Assembly (NCBI GenBank): GCA_029378245.1
Contig: JARKIF010000002.1
Coordinates: 3,038,001-3,102,000 of the forward strand
DNA from: Roridomyces roridus
Taxonomy: Eukaryota; Basidiomycota; Agaricomycetes; Agaricales; Mycenaceae
Direction: 5' to 3'
Length of the DNA stretch: 64,000 nucleotides
In this document: one piece after another, positions 10,899 through 21,562 of the stretch
How the letters are laid out: each line of letters opens with the position of its first letter
Numbering within the stretch: position 1 is the stretch's first letter
The notes under the pieces: model-generated
The model's input: only the letters and a program-made list of their open reading frames with translations
What the model was told of the DNA's origin: nothing
The model's database searches: none
Made by a program: the position numbers and the translations under genes

Positions 10899-12485
10899 TC
10901 AGTCCGACTCGTCCTCCTCCCCGTAATCCGACTCGTCGTCATGGAACGCTAACGATGCTGAAGGCTCTGAAGCCGATGCCGACGGTACTGACGCCGAGGC
11001 AGCCAGTGTCCCCAACGGCCACTCCTCTTTCTGATCGTCGATCGGCCCACGCTTGGCCATTTCGCGGAAGACCTCGAACAGCATCCTTCTTCTAGTGAGC
11101 CGATGCCTTGCTCAGTCGCATATGAAGACTCACCGGCACTCGTTCCCGGCGCAAAAGCCTTGGTCCTCGTACATGCCAAGACGACGGCGCATCTGTGATA
11201 GGCTGTAACAGTCTTGGGTCCCAAAAATCTTGCGAGACATGTCTCCGACATCGACGACGTAGACCTGCTCGAAGCTCCTGGGTGGAGGAGGAGGTGAAGG
11301 TCTCCTTGAAGAGCGATTGTGTGGCGTGGGCGACGCACTGCGAGGCCGCCGCGGGTCCTTTGGCGCGTAGCGTCGGACAGGTGGCCACATGAGATCCTTC
11401 AGGTCAAGAGTTACCGCGTCGACGTTGATGTCGAGGGACCAGAGGACATTCTTCACAGGGACTGCATTGTTGCCGGGGTTGGAGTCCCAGTTATGGACGA
11501 CAAGGACAACGGGACGCGTCGAGCTGAATTCGCCGAAGAGTCCTTGCACCTTGTCTTTGATCTCCTGTGGAGAACACAACTGGGAGGCGCCCCATTGAAA
11601 AGGCTGGATAGCTTGAGACCAATTTCGAAGAAACCAAGTTTCTTACCTCCCGCTTGGTGTTTTCATCCCCTCCCGGTGCCAAGTTGATATTGTTCGCAAA
11701 CTGGATGTGAGAATATGTCTTTTGCTCGTCTCCCAGGTCTGGCAGCGACGCTTCGGACCAGCCTACATCTAGCACTCTTGGGTTTGCGTTGCGCTGAGCT
11801 AGACTCCTGGTGTCTGACAGCCACGTATTGCAGGAGAAGGTGACGATGCGAATCGATGACGCCCAAGAAGTGTCCCTGATGTTGTATTTGCCCTGGTCCA
11901 GTCGATTTCGAAGGATCCGATAGAAAACTCTGTATTTATTTCATGAGCTCAAGTTCAAGTGGACAATTAGCCACGTATCATACCGAGCGCTCTCAACACG
12001 GCTTCGTCCAGCTCCATGTGACTGACCCTCGTAACCTTTGTTCAACCTAGAGGTATCGCGTGCCCCACTCTTTTTGGGTGTGAGGTTGTCCAGCTTCTCC
12101 TCAAGTTGTTTGGCATCTTTGAAAACAATGGGCGAAAGCGAGTAGAACTCAGTCGCAGGGGAGGACTTCTTGAACAGATATCGGTCGGGCTCGAACAGTT
12201 TTGCTTCTTCCCAAGTGAGTAGTAGATGTGACGATCCGGACGGTTTTATGCCTACAAGAGAATGAGAACAGATGAATCCATGGTCGAGAGGATGTACCGA
12301 GCACAAGCTCTATGCTTTCATCCGGTCGGCGAAGATGGCGCTGCAGCGGGGTAAAGAAGTCGCGTTGTGTGCCATATTGACCACCGTGTAGGCTGCATCG
12401 TCCTGAATTTGTTGTTTGAGCTGGCGGAGGGGGTTTACCTTATTGCAGCGCGATGGCCGCCAAGCTGGTAGTATTGCATGTCCAT
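10899..12485 (-). CDS. Gfd2/YDR514C-like exonuclease-fold protein
   Basis: Six exons (12485-12439, 12392-12298, 12251-11984, 11929-11647, 11603-11134, 11091-10899; introns 42-54 bp) give about 451 aa. The second half has the pattern of the Gfd2/YDR514C C-terminal domain, an RNase H-like DEDDh 3'-5' exonuclease fold. It shows VLDVGWSEASLPD, a conserved LVVHNWDSN strand, LDLKDLMWPP, a Pro/Arg/Ser-rich insert, VYVVDVGDMSRKIFGTQ, and finally MYEDQGFCAGNECR near residues 375-388. The usual Asp-x-Glu of the first motif is not seen; the corresponding strand reads VTFSCNTWLSD, so catalysis is doubtful. The C-terminus is acidic. It shares a 74 bp divergent promoter with KRI1. The fold call is by motif memory; an RNA-related role is inferred from the family. 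Confidence 0.65.
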
Positions 12486-12559
12486 GGGCGGGAGTGCGGC
12501 ATTAGCGAGGAAGCAGACTCACGTGCCCGGACCGTGACCGCCCAATTTTCCGACCTCCC
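12486..12559. promoter_or_regulatory. Very short divergent promoter (exonuclease-like gene / KRI1)
   Basis: Only 74 bp separate the ATG of the minus-strand Gfd2-like gene (12485) from the ATG of KRI1 (12560). Both 5' leaders and any core promoter must therefore lie in this gap or overlap the genes. It contains CACGTG (12521-12526), an E-box-like palindrome that could serve both directions. Confidence 0.55.
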
Positions 12560-14993
12560 ATGTTGTCCGACTCGGAGAGCGACCGCGACGACTCCCTCCA
12601 CCGCCTCACCATCAATGAACACTACGCAAAGGCCTTTGAGTACAAGAAGGAACGGGAGGAACTCCAGCGGCGTGCGTTCCCTGGCCAATTTATACCTCGA
12701 AAAATTCCAACTGTTCTCTAGTGAAAGAGCAATATGGTTCTGACCCCGACACGTCCGAAGAAGAGTCTACAGACTCGGAAGAGCTCGAGTCGGAAGATTC
12801 GGATGGCGACGAACTTACGCCAGCCATGGACGCGGCGATTCTGCGCACCCTTGCGCGCATCAAGCGAAAGGATCCCAAAATTTACGAAAGTGGACATCAT
12901 GTCTTTGACGAGGAGCAAGAAAAGACGACACAGTCTGCCAAGACTGCGCTCAGTCGTCCCGGAGGACAGCCCAAAGCACCCAAGGACAAGGTATGTACAA
13001 CTAACCGTCTTGGTGCATACGAATGATATCCATTTTTTTCAGAGCAAACCACTGACCATCCGTGCCGTCAATATACAATCCGCTCTGCGCTCACGATCTA
13101 CGTCCCCTGTGCCGGAAGCTCCCGTGACACACCTCGAGGAGCAGGAGCAGCTGCGGAACGAAACCATCGCTGCATTTCACGCTGCTGAAGCAGACGACGA
13201 TGACGACCTGCTGGTTCCACGAGAAAAGACTTTGGATGAAGTTGCGCGGGAGGAGGAGGAGTATCGCGTTTTCCTCGAGAAGGAAGTCGGTGATTTACAC
13301 GAACTGGTCAACGTCGGAAGCGAGGATGCCGCAGCCGACCCCTCGGACGACGGGTCCAAGAAAAAGAAGAAGAAAAAGAAAAACAAGGAAAGGGGCGACG
13401 GGGGAGAATCGCAGCGCACCAAGCAGGAAGAGGATCAGGACTTTCTCGTCAAGTACGTTCTGGCCATTTCTTTTACTCGGTGACAATGTTCTAATACGGT
13501 CCTCACAGCTACATCCTTAACCGTGGCTGGATAGACCGCTCGTCCAAACGTGTGCCTACGTACGGTGAAGTCACTTCACAATCCAAAAGTAAGAAGGGCA
13601 AGTCCAAAGCCGAGCCAATGGAAGACGAAGATGCGGACTCTGAAGCCGGTGCTGGTGCTGTCGGGGATGACGAAACAGACGAGGAAGAAGTCTTTGACGA
13701 CATTGTCGATCGTTTCGAGAGTTCGTACAATTTCCGATTCGAAGAGCCGTGAGTGTCTGAGGGATCGCGTGTCCATTCACACTGACACAAAAATTGCAGC
13801 GACGGCGCCGAAATCAAAAGCTATCCCCGAAACCTGCCTTCGCTCGTACGGCGAGAAGACACGACGCGAAAGGATGCTCGTGAGCGCCGGAAGCAACGCA
13901 AAGAAGCCGAGCTGGAAGTGCGCAAAGAGGAGGTGCGGCGGCTCAAAGGGCTCAAGATGAAGGAAATTCGCGCCCGGTTGGAGCGTGCTGGAGTCGCTAC
14001 GGGCGAGGTCGAGTGTAAGTCTGGCGTTAATGCCTTGTCACTGGCTTATTTTTCCTTACAGCACTAAAGGATCTGGGCATCGATTTGGACGCGCCGTGGG
14101 ATCCTGAAGCACACGATCGACAAATGGCGGGGCTGTACGAGCTGGGCGGCCAAGAAGGTGACGACGACGGAGAGAAGCCAACTTGGGACGACGAAGGAGA
14201 GAAGCCGACTTGGGATGACGACATGGATATCGGCGACAGCATACCCGAGGCGAGTACAAGCAAAGCTGATAAGAAGAAGGAGAAGAAGAAACAGAAGAAA
14301 AAGAAGGGCGGGGAGGAGGAGGATGCTGGCGTTGACATTGACGTCATGGACGCTGACGCGGTGCCCGAGTACGACCCCGACGAGGAATGGGACGGCACGG
14401 AGGAGATGCGGAAGCGCAAGGTTAACGAGTGGATGGACGAGGTGTATGCGCTGGATTTCAATGACCTCGTAAGCAGCTCAACCGTCTCAATTTTCATCAC
14501 ACTGAATAATCTCTTCTAGGTCGGAGGCATGCCAACACGGTTCCAATACGCCTCGGTTCCGTCGCAAAACTTTGGGCTTTCAGCAGTGGACATTCTTCTC
14601 GCCAAGGATGCGGAATTGAACGAGTACATGAGTGTCAAGAAGTACGCGCCGTATCGCGCAGATAACCGTGCAGGATGGGACAAGGGTCGCGGCGAACGGC
14701 TGAAGGATCTCAAGGGCAAGGTCCGGGAGCGCGTAGGCGAGTGGGGAGGTGAAGAGGCCGATTCACACGGCCGAGAAGGGCCCAAGAAGAAGCGGAAGGG
14801 TAAGAAGGAGCGAATGAAGGACAAGGGTGCAAACGGGGAGGGGCCTGAAAATGCGGAACATCCAGAGGCCAACGGCGGAGATCTCAAGCGAAAGCGGGAC
14901 CCGGAGGAGGCCACAGCTGGCGACCCACAAGAAGGCGGAGGAAAGAAGAAGCGGAGAAGGAAAAAGAAAGACGTGGGGGAGGTGGAGACGTAG
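12560..14993 (+). CDS. KRI1: KRI1, ribosome biogenesis protein
   Basis: Seven exons (12560-12671, 12722-12990, 13043-13452, 13509-13748, 13800-14014, 14062-14468, 14520-14993; introns 47-56 bp) encode about 708 aa. The N-terminus LTINEHYAKAFEYKKEREEL followed by LKEQYG is the Kri1 signature. There are long acidic tracts and a poly-Lys tract (codons at 13360-13390), a Kri1-type middle (NYILNRGWIDRSS, then YNFRFEEPDGAEIKSYPR), and the C-terminal KKYAPYRADN block. Kri1 is a nucleolar protein that works with Krr1 in 40S subunit assembly and pre-rRNA processing. The first intron joins CGG C to TG AAA, which recreates the conserved Leu. It ends 22 bp from the stop of convergent ELP6. Confidence 0.93.
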
Positions 14994-15015
14994 TATTGGG
15001 CTATTAGTACAATTT

Positions 15016-15902
15016 CTATAAGATGCCTGCCTCTGTTCCGCGTTCGAAAAACACAGCACCCCCGTCTGTGAGCTTGTACTGCAGGGCAGAACTTCTCGGC
15101 AGCAGCTTCACCTCGTGGGGCATTCCGGGACCCAGATGAAGCGCGACCTGAGATATTCAGAACTTTGTACAATTTGACTGGGGTAACTGACCTGTCCACT
15201 GACAGCACCACTGCGTCCGCTAGAGAGCGGAAGAATCTCCATGTGATACGAGGACATCTGGAACAAATGTCGAAACAGGTCGTCCAGGAGAGGCTCTGCA
15301 GTGGGAGGGGTCATGACATGCTGCCGTATGAGCAGCGTCGCGCGAGCCTGCAATATGTGAGCCATTAACAAAACGGAAAGGCACTAGCGAGCGACCTTGC
15401 GACACGTTGCATGCAAAGCGCGGCAGAACCGGGTTATATCGAGCAGAGCGAACCCGATCCATTCGAGGACGGCGAGATCATCCACGATAACCAACGTATC
15501 TTCCGACTCATCCAACACGGAGACTACTGCGTCCAATATGGGCCGCAGCACTGGATCGCCGGGCAAAGCGTTGTCCGGAGGCGGGACGCGCTCGAGGACG
15601 TCAATAAACACGAATGAGCCAGACGCGGTTTTCTGCTCCAGGTTCACATTCTGGACGACGCGTCGTCAGATTCGGGTTCATTCGCTGTGTCCAACGGCAC
15701 GTACTGATTTCGCAGCGGTAGCTTTCCAGCGCGCGAGGTGTTCCGATACAGAAAGCACGATGGCCTTTCGTTTTTTCGCGTTGGGTTTCGCGTTTTTTAG
15801 GTGTTCAATGAGACTACGGTGAAGGACAAAGTCTGCGGGTGAGGCAAGTTGATCGGTAACGAGCAAGAGAATGCCCTGAGGAAGGTCGAATGGCGAGATC
15901 AT
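15016..15902 (-). CDS. ELP6: ELP6, Elongator complex subunit
   Basis: Four exons (15902-15705, 15650-15396, 15347-15192, 15147-15016; introns 44-54 bp) give about 246 aa. The fold reads as a RecA-like ATPase remnant. The N-terminus is LPQGILLLVTDQLASPADFV, followed by VLSVSEHLARWKA, then the core strand TLVIVDDLAVLEWIGF at the Walker B-like position, and LFRHLFQMSSYHMEILPLSS followed by GRSGAVSGQ near residue 200. No Walker A loop is visible, as expected for Elp6. With Elp4 and Elp5 it forms the ring subcomplex of Elongator, needed for tRNA wobble-uridine modification. Convergent with KRI1; the 3' UTRs must overlap. Confidence 0.85.
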
Positions 15903-16003
15903 GGTGGTTTGAGTCAACCCGTAATTGTCACTCTTCATTCCTTCTTTCTACTCGACGGGCCTCCAAAAATACAGGACTTTCTACCAGTCATACTCCATCA
16001 CAC

Positions 16004-17993
16004 CTACTTGACCCACTTGCCGATAAAGTGTTCCAGCCGCTTCTTCGCCCGATCGCTCTCCAATGTCTTCATTTCCTGCTTTGCTTTCAATACCTGATAC
16101 AAGGATATCCACGCAACTCACTTCTTGCAGCTTATCAATAGCACTCTTGAGATCGTCCGACTTGGCCTTCGCGTTCACTTGCACTGCTCTTACGTCGGGT
16201 GGGCAGGCAAATGGCAGCGATGTGTTCATAGGCGAGTGCCTATAGGCTTCGCTGAGCAGTGGACCGTGTGCGGCCTCACTGAAGACATTTGAGATGGGGG
16301 CATGCAGTTTAGAATAACTTACAGTCCGCGTAAAGTGGGCAACAGATTCGCGGCCCAGTTCTCTTCTCGTTGGCGCAGACCTTGTTCTCGCTCATACACA
16401 GCACGCAACTCGTCGATAATATCCTCTCGATTTGAAAGTACGAGTGGAGGAGCATCTGGTGGGCGCAAATCTGTACATATATTCAGAGACTGTACGGACT
16501 AGATTGTTGTACGTACATACCTTGCAACCTCTTCAATAAACTTTCCAGGTCGGCCTCCAGCTCCGCGTCCCTCGCGTCAGGCAGTTTCTTCGTATTCTCT
16601 TGGCGTTCTTCCGTGGTAACAACAATATCTTGAGTTTCCTCCCGCAGCGCCTCAACGAGGGCCTGTACCTCCCGCATGCCCGAGTCGGCGGCAGCGAGGT
16701 CATCGTGCACCACGGTGAGTGAAGGTATCAAGTTGTCGGAGAAGCTCGCTATAGCTTGCTCTAGAACAGCACCACGTGCTTCAAGGAGAGCCGCTTGGTC
16801 CTGTGCCCACGCGTGCTCGAGTTGCGACCTGACATCGATAGTGGCCGGAGACGGTGCAGAAGGTTCGAGATCGCCGTCTGCAAAGATCTCCGCTATGGCG
16901 CTCTCTGTAGTTTCGGGATCGTCGAGTGCCCGACACAACCTTCCCAGCTCCCGATTGAATACAGCATCGAACATAGTGGCATGACCCTTCTCTCCGGCGC
17001 GTGGGGTATTAAATACAGCATCCAAACGGGCACATTCAGCCTTGATTTCCGAGGGCGTTGGGAGACGACGCGAAGAGGCGTCAATGGCGCGCATTTGGGA
17101 TTCAAAGTGGTCGATTAGTGTCGTGTTGATAGACGAGACGGCGGATAGGGCTTCTTCATCAAGGCATTCATCTGCGTGAAGAGAGTTTGAACAAAATTTG
17201 CGGGCGAACGTGTTGTGCTAACCATTTTCCGAAGTGAGTTGGGCAAGCCTCTCCAGACTAGAGTCAACGGAGGCCAGGATCGCCGTATCAGCCTGAGTAA
17301 ATTGAGGGCCTCAATAAGGTCGTCTGCGGAAGGGAATACGTGTATTGAAAGCTCGGAAAGCCTTTCTTCTGAGGTGCGAATGTCTTTGTCCACCTTCTCA
17401 ATTTCGGAGGCGATGGCCTTGATCGCTTGCGAGAGCTTCTGAGAGGCCAATCTACAGAAAATGAGTGACCCATGACGCGCTTTCCACCAAGGGCTCACTT
17501 CGTTTGCTGAAGTCGCGCTTTGAGGACACCCGTGTCCGCTTCGTGGAGGGCTGCCTCCGCTCCGATATACTGTTCGTTTGGCCTCAATTTGCGCATGAGA
17601 AGGAAGGAAGAACGTGGAGGAGACTGCAGTACCTCAGCCTCCACGGTGGGATATAGCCGGAAGGAAGCGCAAGCTCTGTATCTTCCCCATCGCGCACTGG
17701 AGCTGTTCTGCGCGTGGCAAGTTGTCGCAACCTGTGGATATGAGCACGGGAGGGCCATTTCTCGGACCAGACGCGTACTTTTGAAGTTCCTCGCTCTCCA
17801 GGGACACCGCCTGCAGTGCTGCTCTGATTGAATTCGGCGCGTTCGTGTTGTCGTCCGTGTGGACCTGACAGACCAACCATTCGAGCAGTCTTTGGCCAGA
17901 AGAAAGTTCGGTTGCCCCGTGAATCTCCTCTGCGTCGATTGTGGGGCCACCCAAGAGGGAGACCATTGTAGTGACGGTTTCAGCCGTTTGCAT
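16004..17993 (-). CDS. Coiled-coil protein, possibly HAUS3-like augmin subunit
   Basis: Nine exons (17993-17779, 17731-17633, 17582-17499, 17451-17340, 17292-17223, 17171-16521, 16470-16323, 16278-16122, 16075-16004) joined by 44-51 bp introns keep one frame for about 535 aa. The N-terminus carries a compact block (SSGQRLLEWLVCQVHTD, residues 32-48). The remainder is mostly heptad-like helix, for example AIKAIASEIEKVDKDIRTSE and VQALVEALREETQDIVVTTE. An N-terminal 'LLEWL' block followed by long coiled coils resembles the HAUS3 subunit of augmin, which nucleates branched microtubules. That assignment is tentative, and another spindle or kinetochore coiled-coil protein is possible. The gene model is strong because all eight splices are phase-consistent. 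Confidence 0.55.
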
Positions 17994-18639
17994 GATGGGA
18001 GTAAGAGAGAGAAAGCCAGACCGTGATTGCCACTAACAGACTCGGATGCGTCGCTCACTCTGAACTTGGCTATTTAGTACTTGGTTTATATACGGTATGG
18101 ACGGTGAGTATCATATACTATCTGTGTGGACGGTAGGTATCGTACTACTATCTATGTGACGCGCGTTGGCTAAACTATCTAGATCCCTTGAGCCCAGACG
18201 CGCTCCTGGATCCTCCCTCTCCGTGTCTTCTTCATCTTCCAAACCCCTCAACTCAGCCTGCAAGTAGCTAACTACCAACCCAATCCAACTCCATCGAGGA
18301 CGACGCGGCGCCGTCGAGAGAGGTCGCCATGCGAGCAGCGAACCTCGGCGCAACCTGCAGAAGAAGTGTGGACCGAAGGACATCTAAGTGGAAGTGAGTG
18401 AGGAGAATGAGGTGGGCAACGACGCGACTCGCCAGTGACGACCGAACCCATGCGTCCCTCTTGCAGTCTTGAAGTCTTCTCGAGGAGTCGGGACCTCCAT
18501 GCCAGCGGCGAGCACTTGGACGCGGCGGGGTTTCTGTCCTGGGCGAGCGAGTTAGCGAGAGGAAATGGGAGAGGGGGTAGTGGGTCGCACGAAGAACTGG
18601 CCAGGAGAGGCTTCTGCAAGAGCGAGTTAGTCAATGGCG

Positions 18640-19235
18640 AGGCGAAGAAACGCTGGGAACTCACTGAGATGATCCACCACATCGCTAGTGCCGGAGGATG
18701 GCCCCCGCTCGCCGGTGGTGCCAGGGTGCGTTGGTGATAGATTTAGGGCGTTGGGCACACACTGGGGTCGGCGGCTGGTGTAGCTTCATCTTCTCCTGGC
18801 TGGTGCAGTCGCTGTAGGAGATGTGAGTGAATGGCGAGGTGGAAAGAGCGAGCAACGTACCTCCCCTTGGGGAGCAACTGGTGGTAACAAAGAAAGAGAG
18901 GTTGTGGGTCGGCCGGCTTTTATAGACGCGCTCCATTCCATTTTACTCGGGAACTCGCATCCGGCTTTTTTTACTCGGGAACTCGATCGAACGAGTCATA
19001 TCGGCGGCGGCAGAGGCCCGGAGGAGGTGCGCCAAGGCATGGTGGTCGTCCTTCGTCACAGCAGACGAAAGGAATGACAGCATCGGGGCAGCCTCGCATG
19101 TATCAGTGGCTGTGGCCACGGCGTTTCCTTGTTTGGACTGCTTCCGACCCCGCCCTTCGCGTTCATCGTCGACACCGCAGAGTCGCGCTTGCTACGTCTT
19201 TCTGTTCGAAGGTCAACGTTCTCAAGGTTGGGTCG
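18640..19235 (-). repeat. Dispersed promoter-like repeat, copy 2 (inverted)
   Basis: Read on the minus strand this matches 190-625. The AAGGAAACGCCGTGGCCACA block is at 19096-19132, the TATA box (TATAAAA) is at 18918-18924 and the ATGAAGCTACACC block starts at 18789. Spacing between the first block and the TATA box is about 170 bp here against 35 bp in copy 1. The extra part contains a tandem CGGGAACTCG motif (18950-18985). The frame opened by the ATG is about 33 codons and differs from copy 1 by frameshifts, which argues against coding. Confidence 0.6.
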
Positions 19236-19489
19236 ATCGGGCGGGTAGAAAATCACATCGGCCTGCGAGGAATGGAGAATGTTAATTAAAATGGACAGGA
19301 AAGGTATAAAATAGAGGTGCGTAGCCTGCGATCCCCAGCCTCTCCTTCCTTCCTACCACCAACATCTATCTCAAACCGCAACCCGCCCGGTGCCTCCGCT
19401 TGCCGCCGTCCCATCGTGCTGATCCTTTGCAGTCTGGCCGCCTTCAAGACTGATTTACGCCTCAAGACCACGGGATACTGACCTCTTTG

Positions 19490-19530
19490 CTGTCGTTTTG
19501 CTGTCGTTTTGCTTTCGTTTTGCTTTCACA
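19490..19530 (+). repeat. Short tandem repeat, 11-bp unit
   Basis: Four near-identical copies of TTTTGCTGTCG/TTTTGCTTTCG follow each other directly. They lie downstream of a TATA-like element in a region without genes. Confidence 0.8.
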
Positions 19531-19740
19531 GTGTTCTCGTATCATTCTCCCCCACAAGAGAGCGCGGGTCACCGGGAGACTCGCATAGCTCGACCAGAGG
19601 GATGGGGTCGCACGCATGAGCCAACGCAGCCTGGGCTCCTTCGATGAAACGAGGGGTCAAAGGCGGCGCGCGAGACGTGACGGTGGACCAACCCGGCCAC
19701 CTTAGACCCCATTCTTCGCCAACCGACTGATGGTACGTCT
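19511..19740 (-). pseudogene. Possible coding remnant
   Basis: Reading the minus strand gives an open frame (GEEWGLRWPGWSTVTSRAPP and a tail ending ENDTRTL stop) with codon choice like nearby genes. It has no start codon, and the apparent upstream continuation is in another frame. I do not recognise it. It could be the last exon of a decayed gene or chance. Confidence 0.25.
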
Positions 19741-20306
19741 TCCACTCTCCCGTTCAGTACTTCAACTGAAGAAGATGTAGATGCAGACTGGGGGGGCTGT
19801 CGAGGCGCGCGGTTCCCCTGGGGGTGGGTTCGCAACCCTCGTGCACCCTTGTCGTGGGCCCCCAGGCTTGACACCTTCGGGTTGGTTCTTTTTTTCTTCG
19901 ACGCGTAGTAGTTTATGTACGAGAATTGAATTCAAGATATGGTTGACACGACGAATGCCCTTGCTAGACTTGATTCAACCGCGATGAGAAGGATGCACAA
20001 CCCAAGAGACGCACCTTTCTGCACCCCAGCACCTCAGCATCTTCTCCGCATCTGTGGTAGCCCACTCTCGGCATTCGGAATCGACAAAACGGTGTTGAGA
20101 CTTGGTTGAGACTAGAGGCAGATTTTCATTTCCGCAAGCGGTTTCGAGGCGAGCTTAGAGTCCTTGGACTGTCACTTGAAGCAGGAGAGCCAGAACGTTG
20201 TACACAAGTTGTCCACAACGGAAGTTGGGTGTGATCCGATTCGGGATCAACAAACGGCCCATGGCGGCCCGACTCGGATTTTGTCTTTTCTCCCGGTCCA
20301 ACTTGC

Positions 20307-21443
20307 ATGGTGGCGTGGACGAATGGTTCGCAGACGTTCGTACTGCACAATGCACCGATTTTTGATAACGACGAGTCTTCCACGATTGAATCTGCCTCCG
20401 TTTTACTCATCGACGCTCCTCTCGTCCCGGCACTTCCCCCGACATTTAAACCGCCTCCGCCTGGTCCCAATGCTTGCCTTTTCTTCGTAGCAGATGCCGG
20501 GGCCAAAGGAGCTGGCATGTTTGCTGCGCAAGACATTCCTGCGGGTGCTCTTATTCTCGTAGATCGACCAATCGCAGTCGTGCCTTCTAACGTGAGCTCG
20601 CCCTGGAAAAGAGAGGCATTCGATGCTCTCATTCCCCGCATCTCTCAGCCATCTCGGGATACTGTCCTGGCGTTGGCCAACTGCAAACCTGTTGAGGAAT
20701 GTCCTGTAATCGAGGGGATCGCTTACACAAATGCGTTTGGAATTCAGCTATCCACTCCTCCCGACACGGCTCCCCAGGAATACGGAGGAATATTTCCCAA
20801 CGTCAGCCGCGCAAACCACAGGTCTGAGCCTCTGTATTTTCCATCGCTATCAAAATTGACCTGAACAAGGTGTGGCCTCAACACAGCGATTAAATGGGAT
20901 CTGGCTTCCTTTTCTGTTTCCATGTTTTCCCTTCGCCCCGTCCGCGCCGGGGAAGAGATTCACAACCAGTACATCGACGTACTGGCTCCGCGACATGTCC
21001 GTCGTGCCCAGCTCGCACGCTACGATTTTGATTGCATGTGTCCTCACTGCGATCTCCCCGACGATGATGCAGTCGCTCGGAGTGACGCAGCCCGCGCAGA
21101 GCTACGCGACTGGCACCAACTTCACCCGCGGTTCCTTCCGTGGTCTATGGACATGTGCCGCTCAGACGACGCTGTCATCGTCTCCAGTCTCCGTGCGTTG
21201 GACCTAATCGAGCAAGAGGGTTTGTACGGGATGCAGGTCCCGTTTATGGAGGATATCGCTCTGAGTTATGCTGTTCTTGGGGATGAGCAGCGATTCGGGG
21301 AATGGGCGCAGAAGGTTGTGGATCTGTGCGCGGGGCAGGACCCAGAGCGAGCGCAGAAATTTGCGAGCTGGATTGCAAATCCACAGAAATACAGCCGCTG
21401 GGGATGGAGAGCGAAACAGAGGCAACGTACGTGCTCAGACTAA
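20307..21443 (+). CDS. SET-domain protein, SMYD-like, paralogue A
   Basis: Two exons (20307-20821, 20870-21443; 48 bp intron) give about 362 aa. SET landmarks are visible: GAKGAGMFAAQDIPAGALI (about residue 65), then the NHSCxPN-type motif split by the intron and reading NHRCGLN, then AGEEIHNQYIDVLAPRH, and the post-SET cysteines CMCPHC. SET proteins of this group are candidate protein lysine methyltransferases that use S-adenosylmethionine, but many fungal members are uncharacterised. The Ser and Pro of the central motif are replaced (R and L), more divergent than in the two neighbours. The ATG at 20307 opens the frame. It converges with paralogue B 119 bp away. Confidence 0.75.
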
Positions 21444-21562
21444 CTTTGGTTTCCATATCTCACTCGCCACAGTATTAAACCAACAGAAAGAAAAGGGATC
21501 AGGTGACCACTTGGACATTGCTATCCCGTGGTAGAATGTAGATGATGTTCAAACCGGCCTCC

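Larger units (their letters stand above)
17994..20306. other. 2.3 kb gene-poor region with repeat copy 2
   Basis: No complete gene is supported. It contains the inverted promoter-like repeat (18640-19235) and a second TATA-type element (GTATAAAATAG near 19309) with no ORF after it. It also holds a short TTTTGCT(G/T)TCG tandem repeat, a possible coding fragment on the minus strand (about 19510-19740), and a GC-rich inverted repeat (CCTGGGGG near 19818 and CCCCCAGG near 19858). Confidence 0.5.

Noticed and set aside
18272..18737. Overlapping 100-136 codon frames on both strands
   Set aside because: They overlap the promoter-like repeat and disagree between copies.
19795..19875. tRNA-like sequence (GGGTTCGCAACCC)
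   Set aside because: B-box-like core only; no cloverleaf with acceptor and anticodon stems can be drawn.
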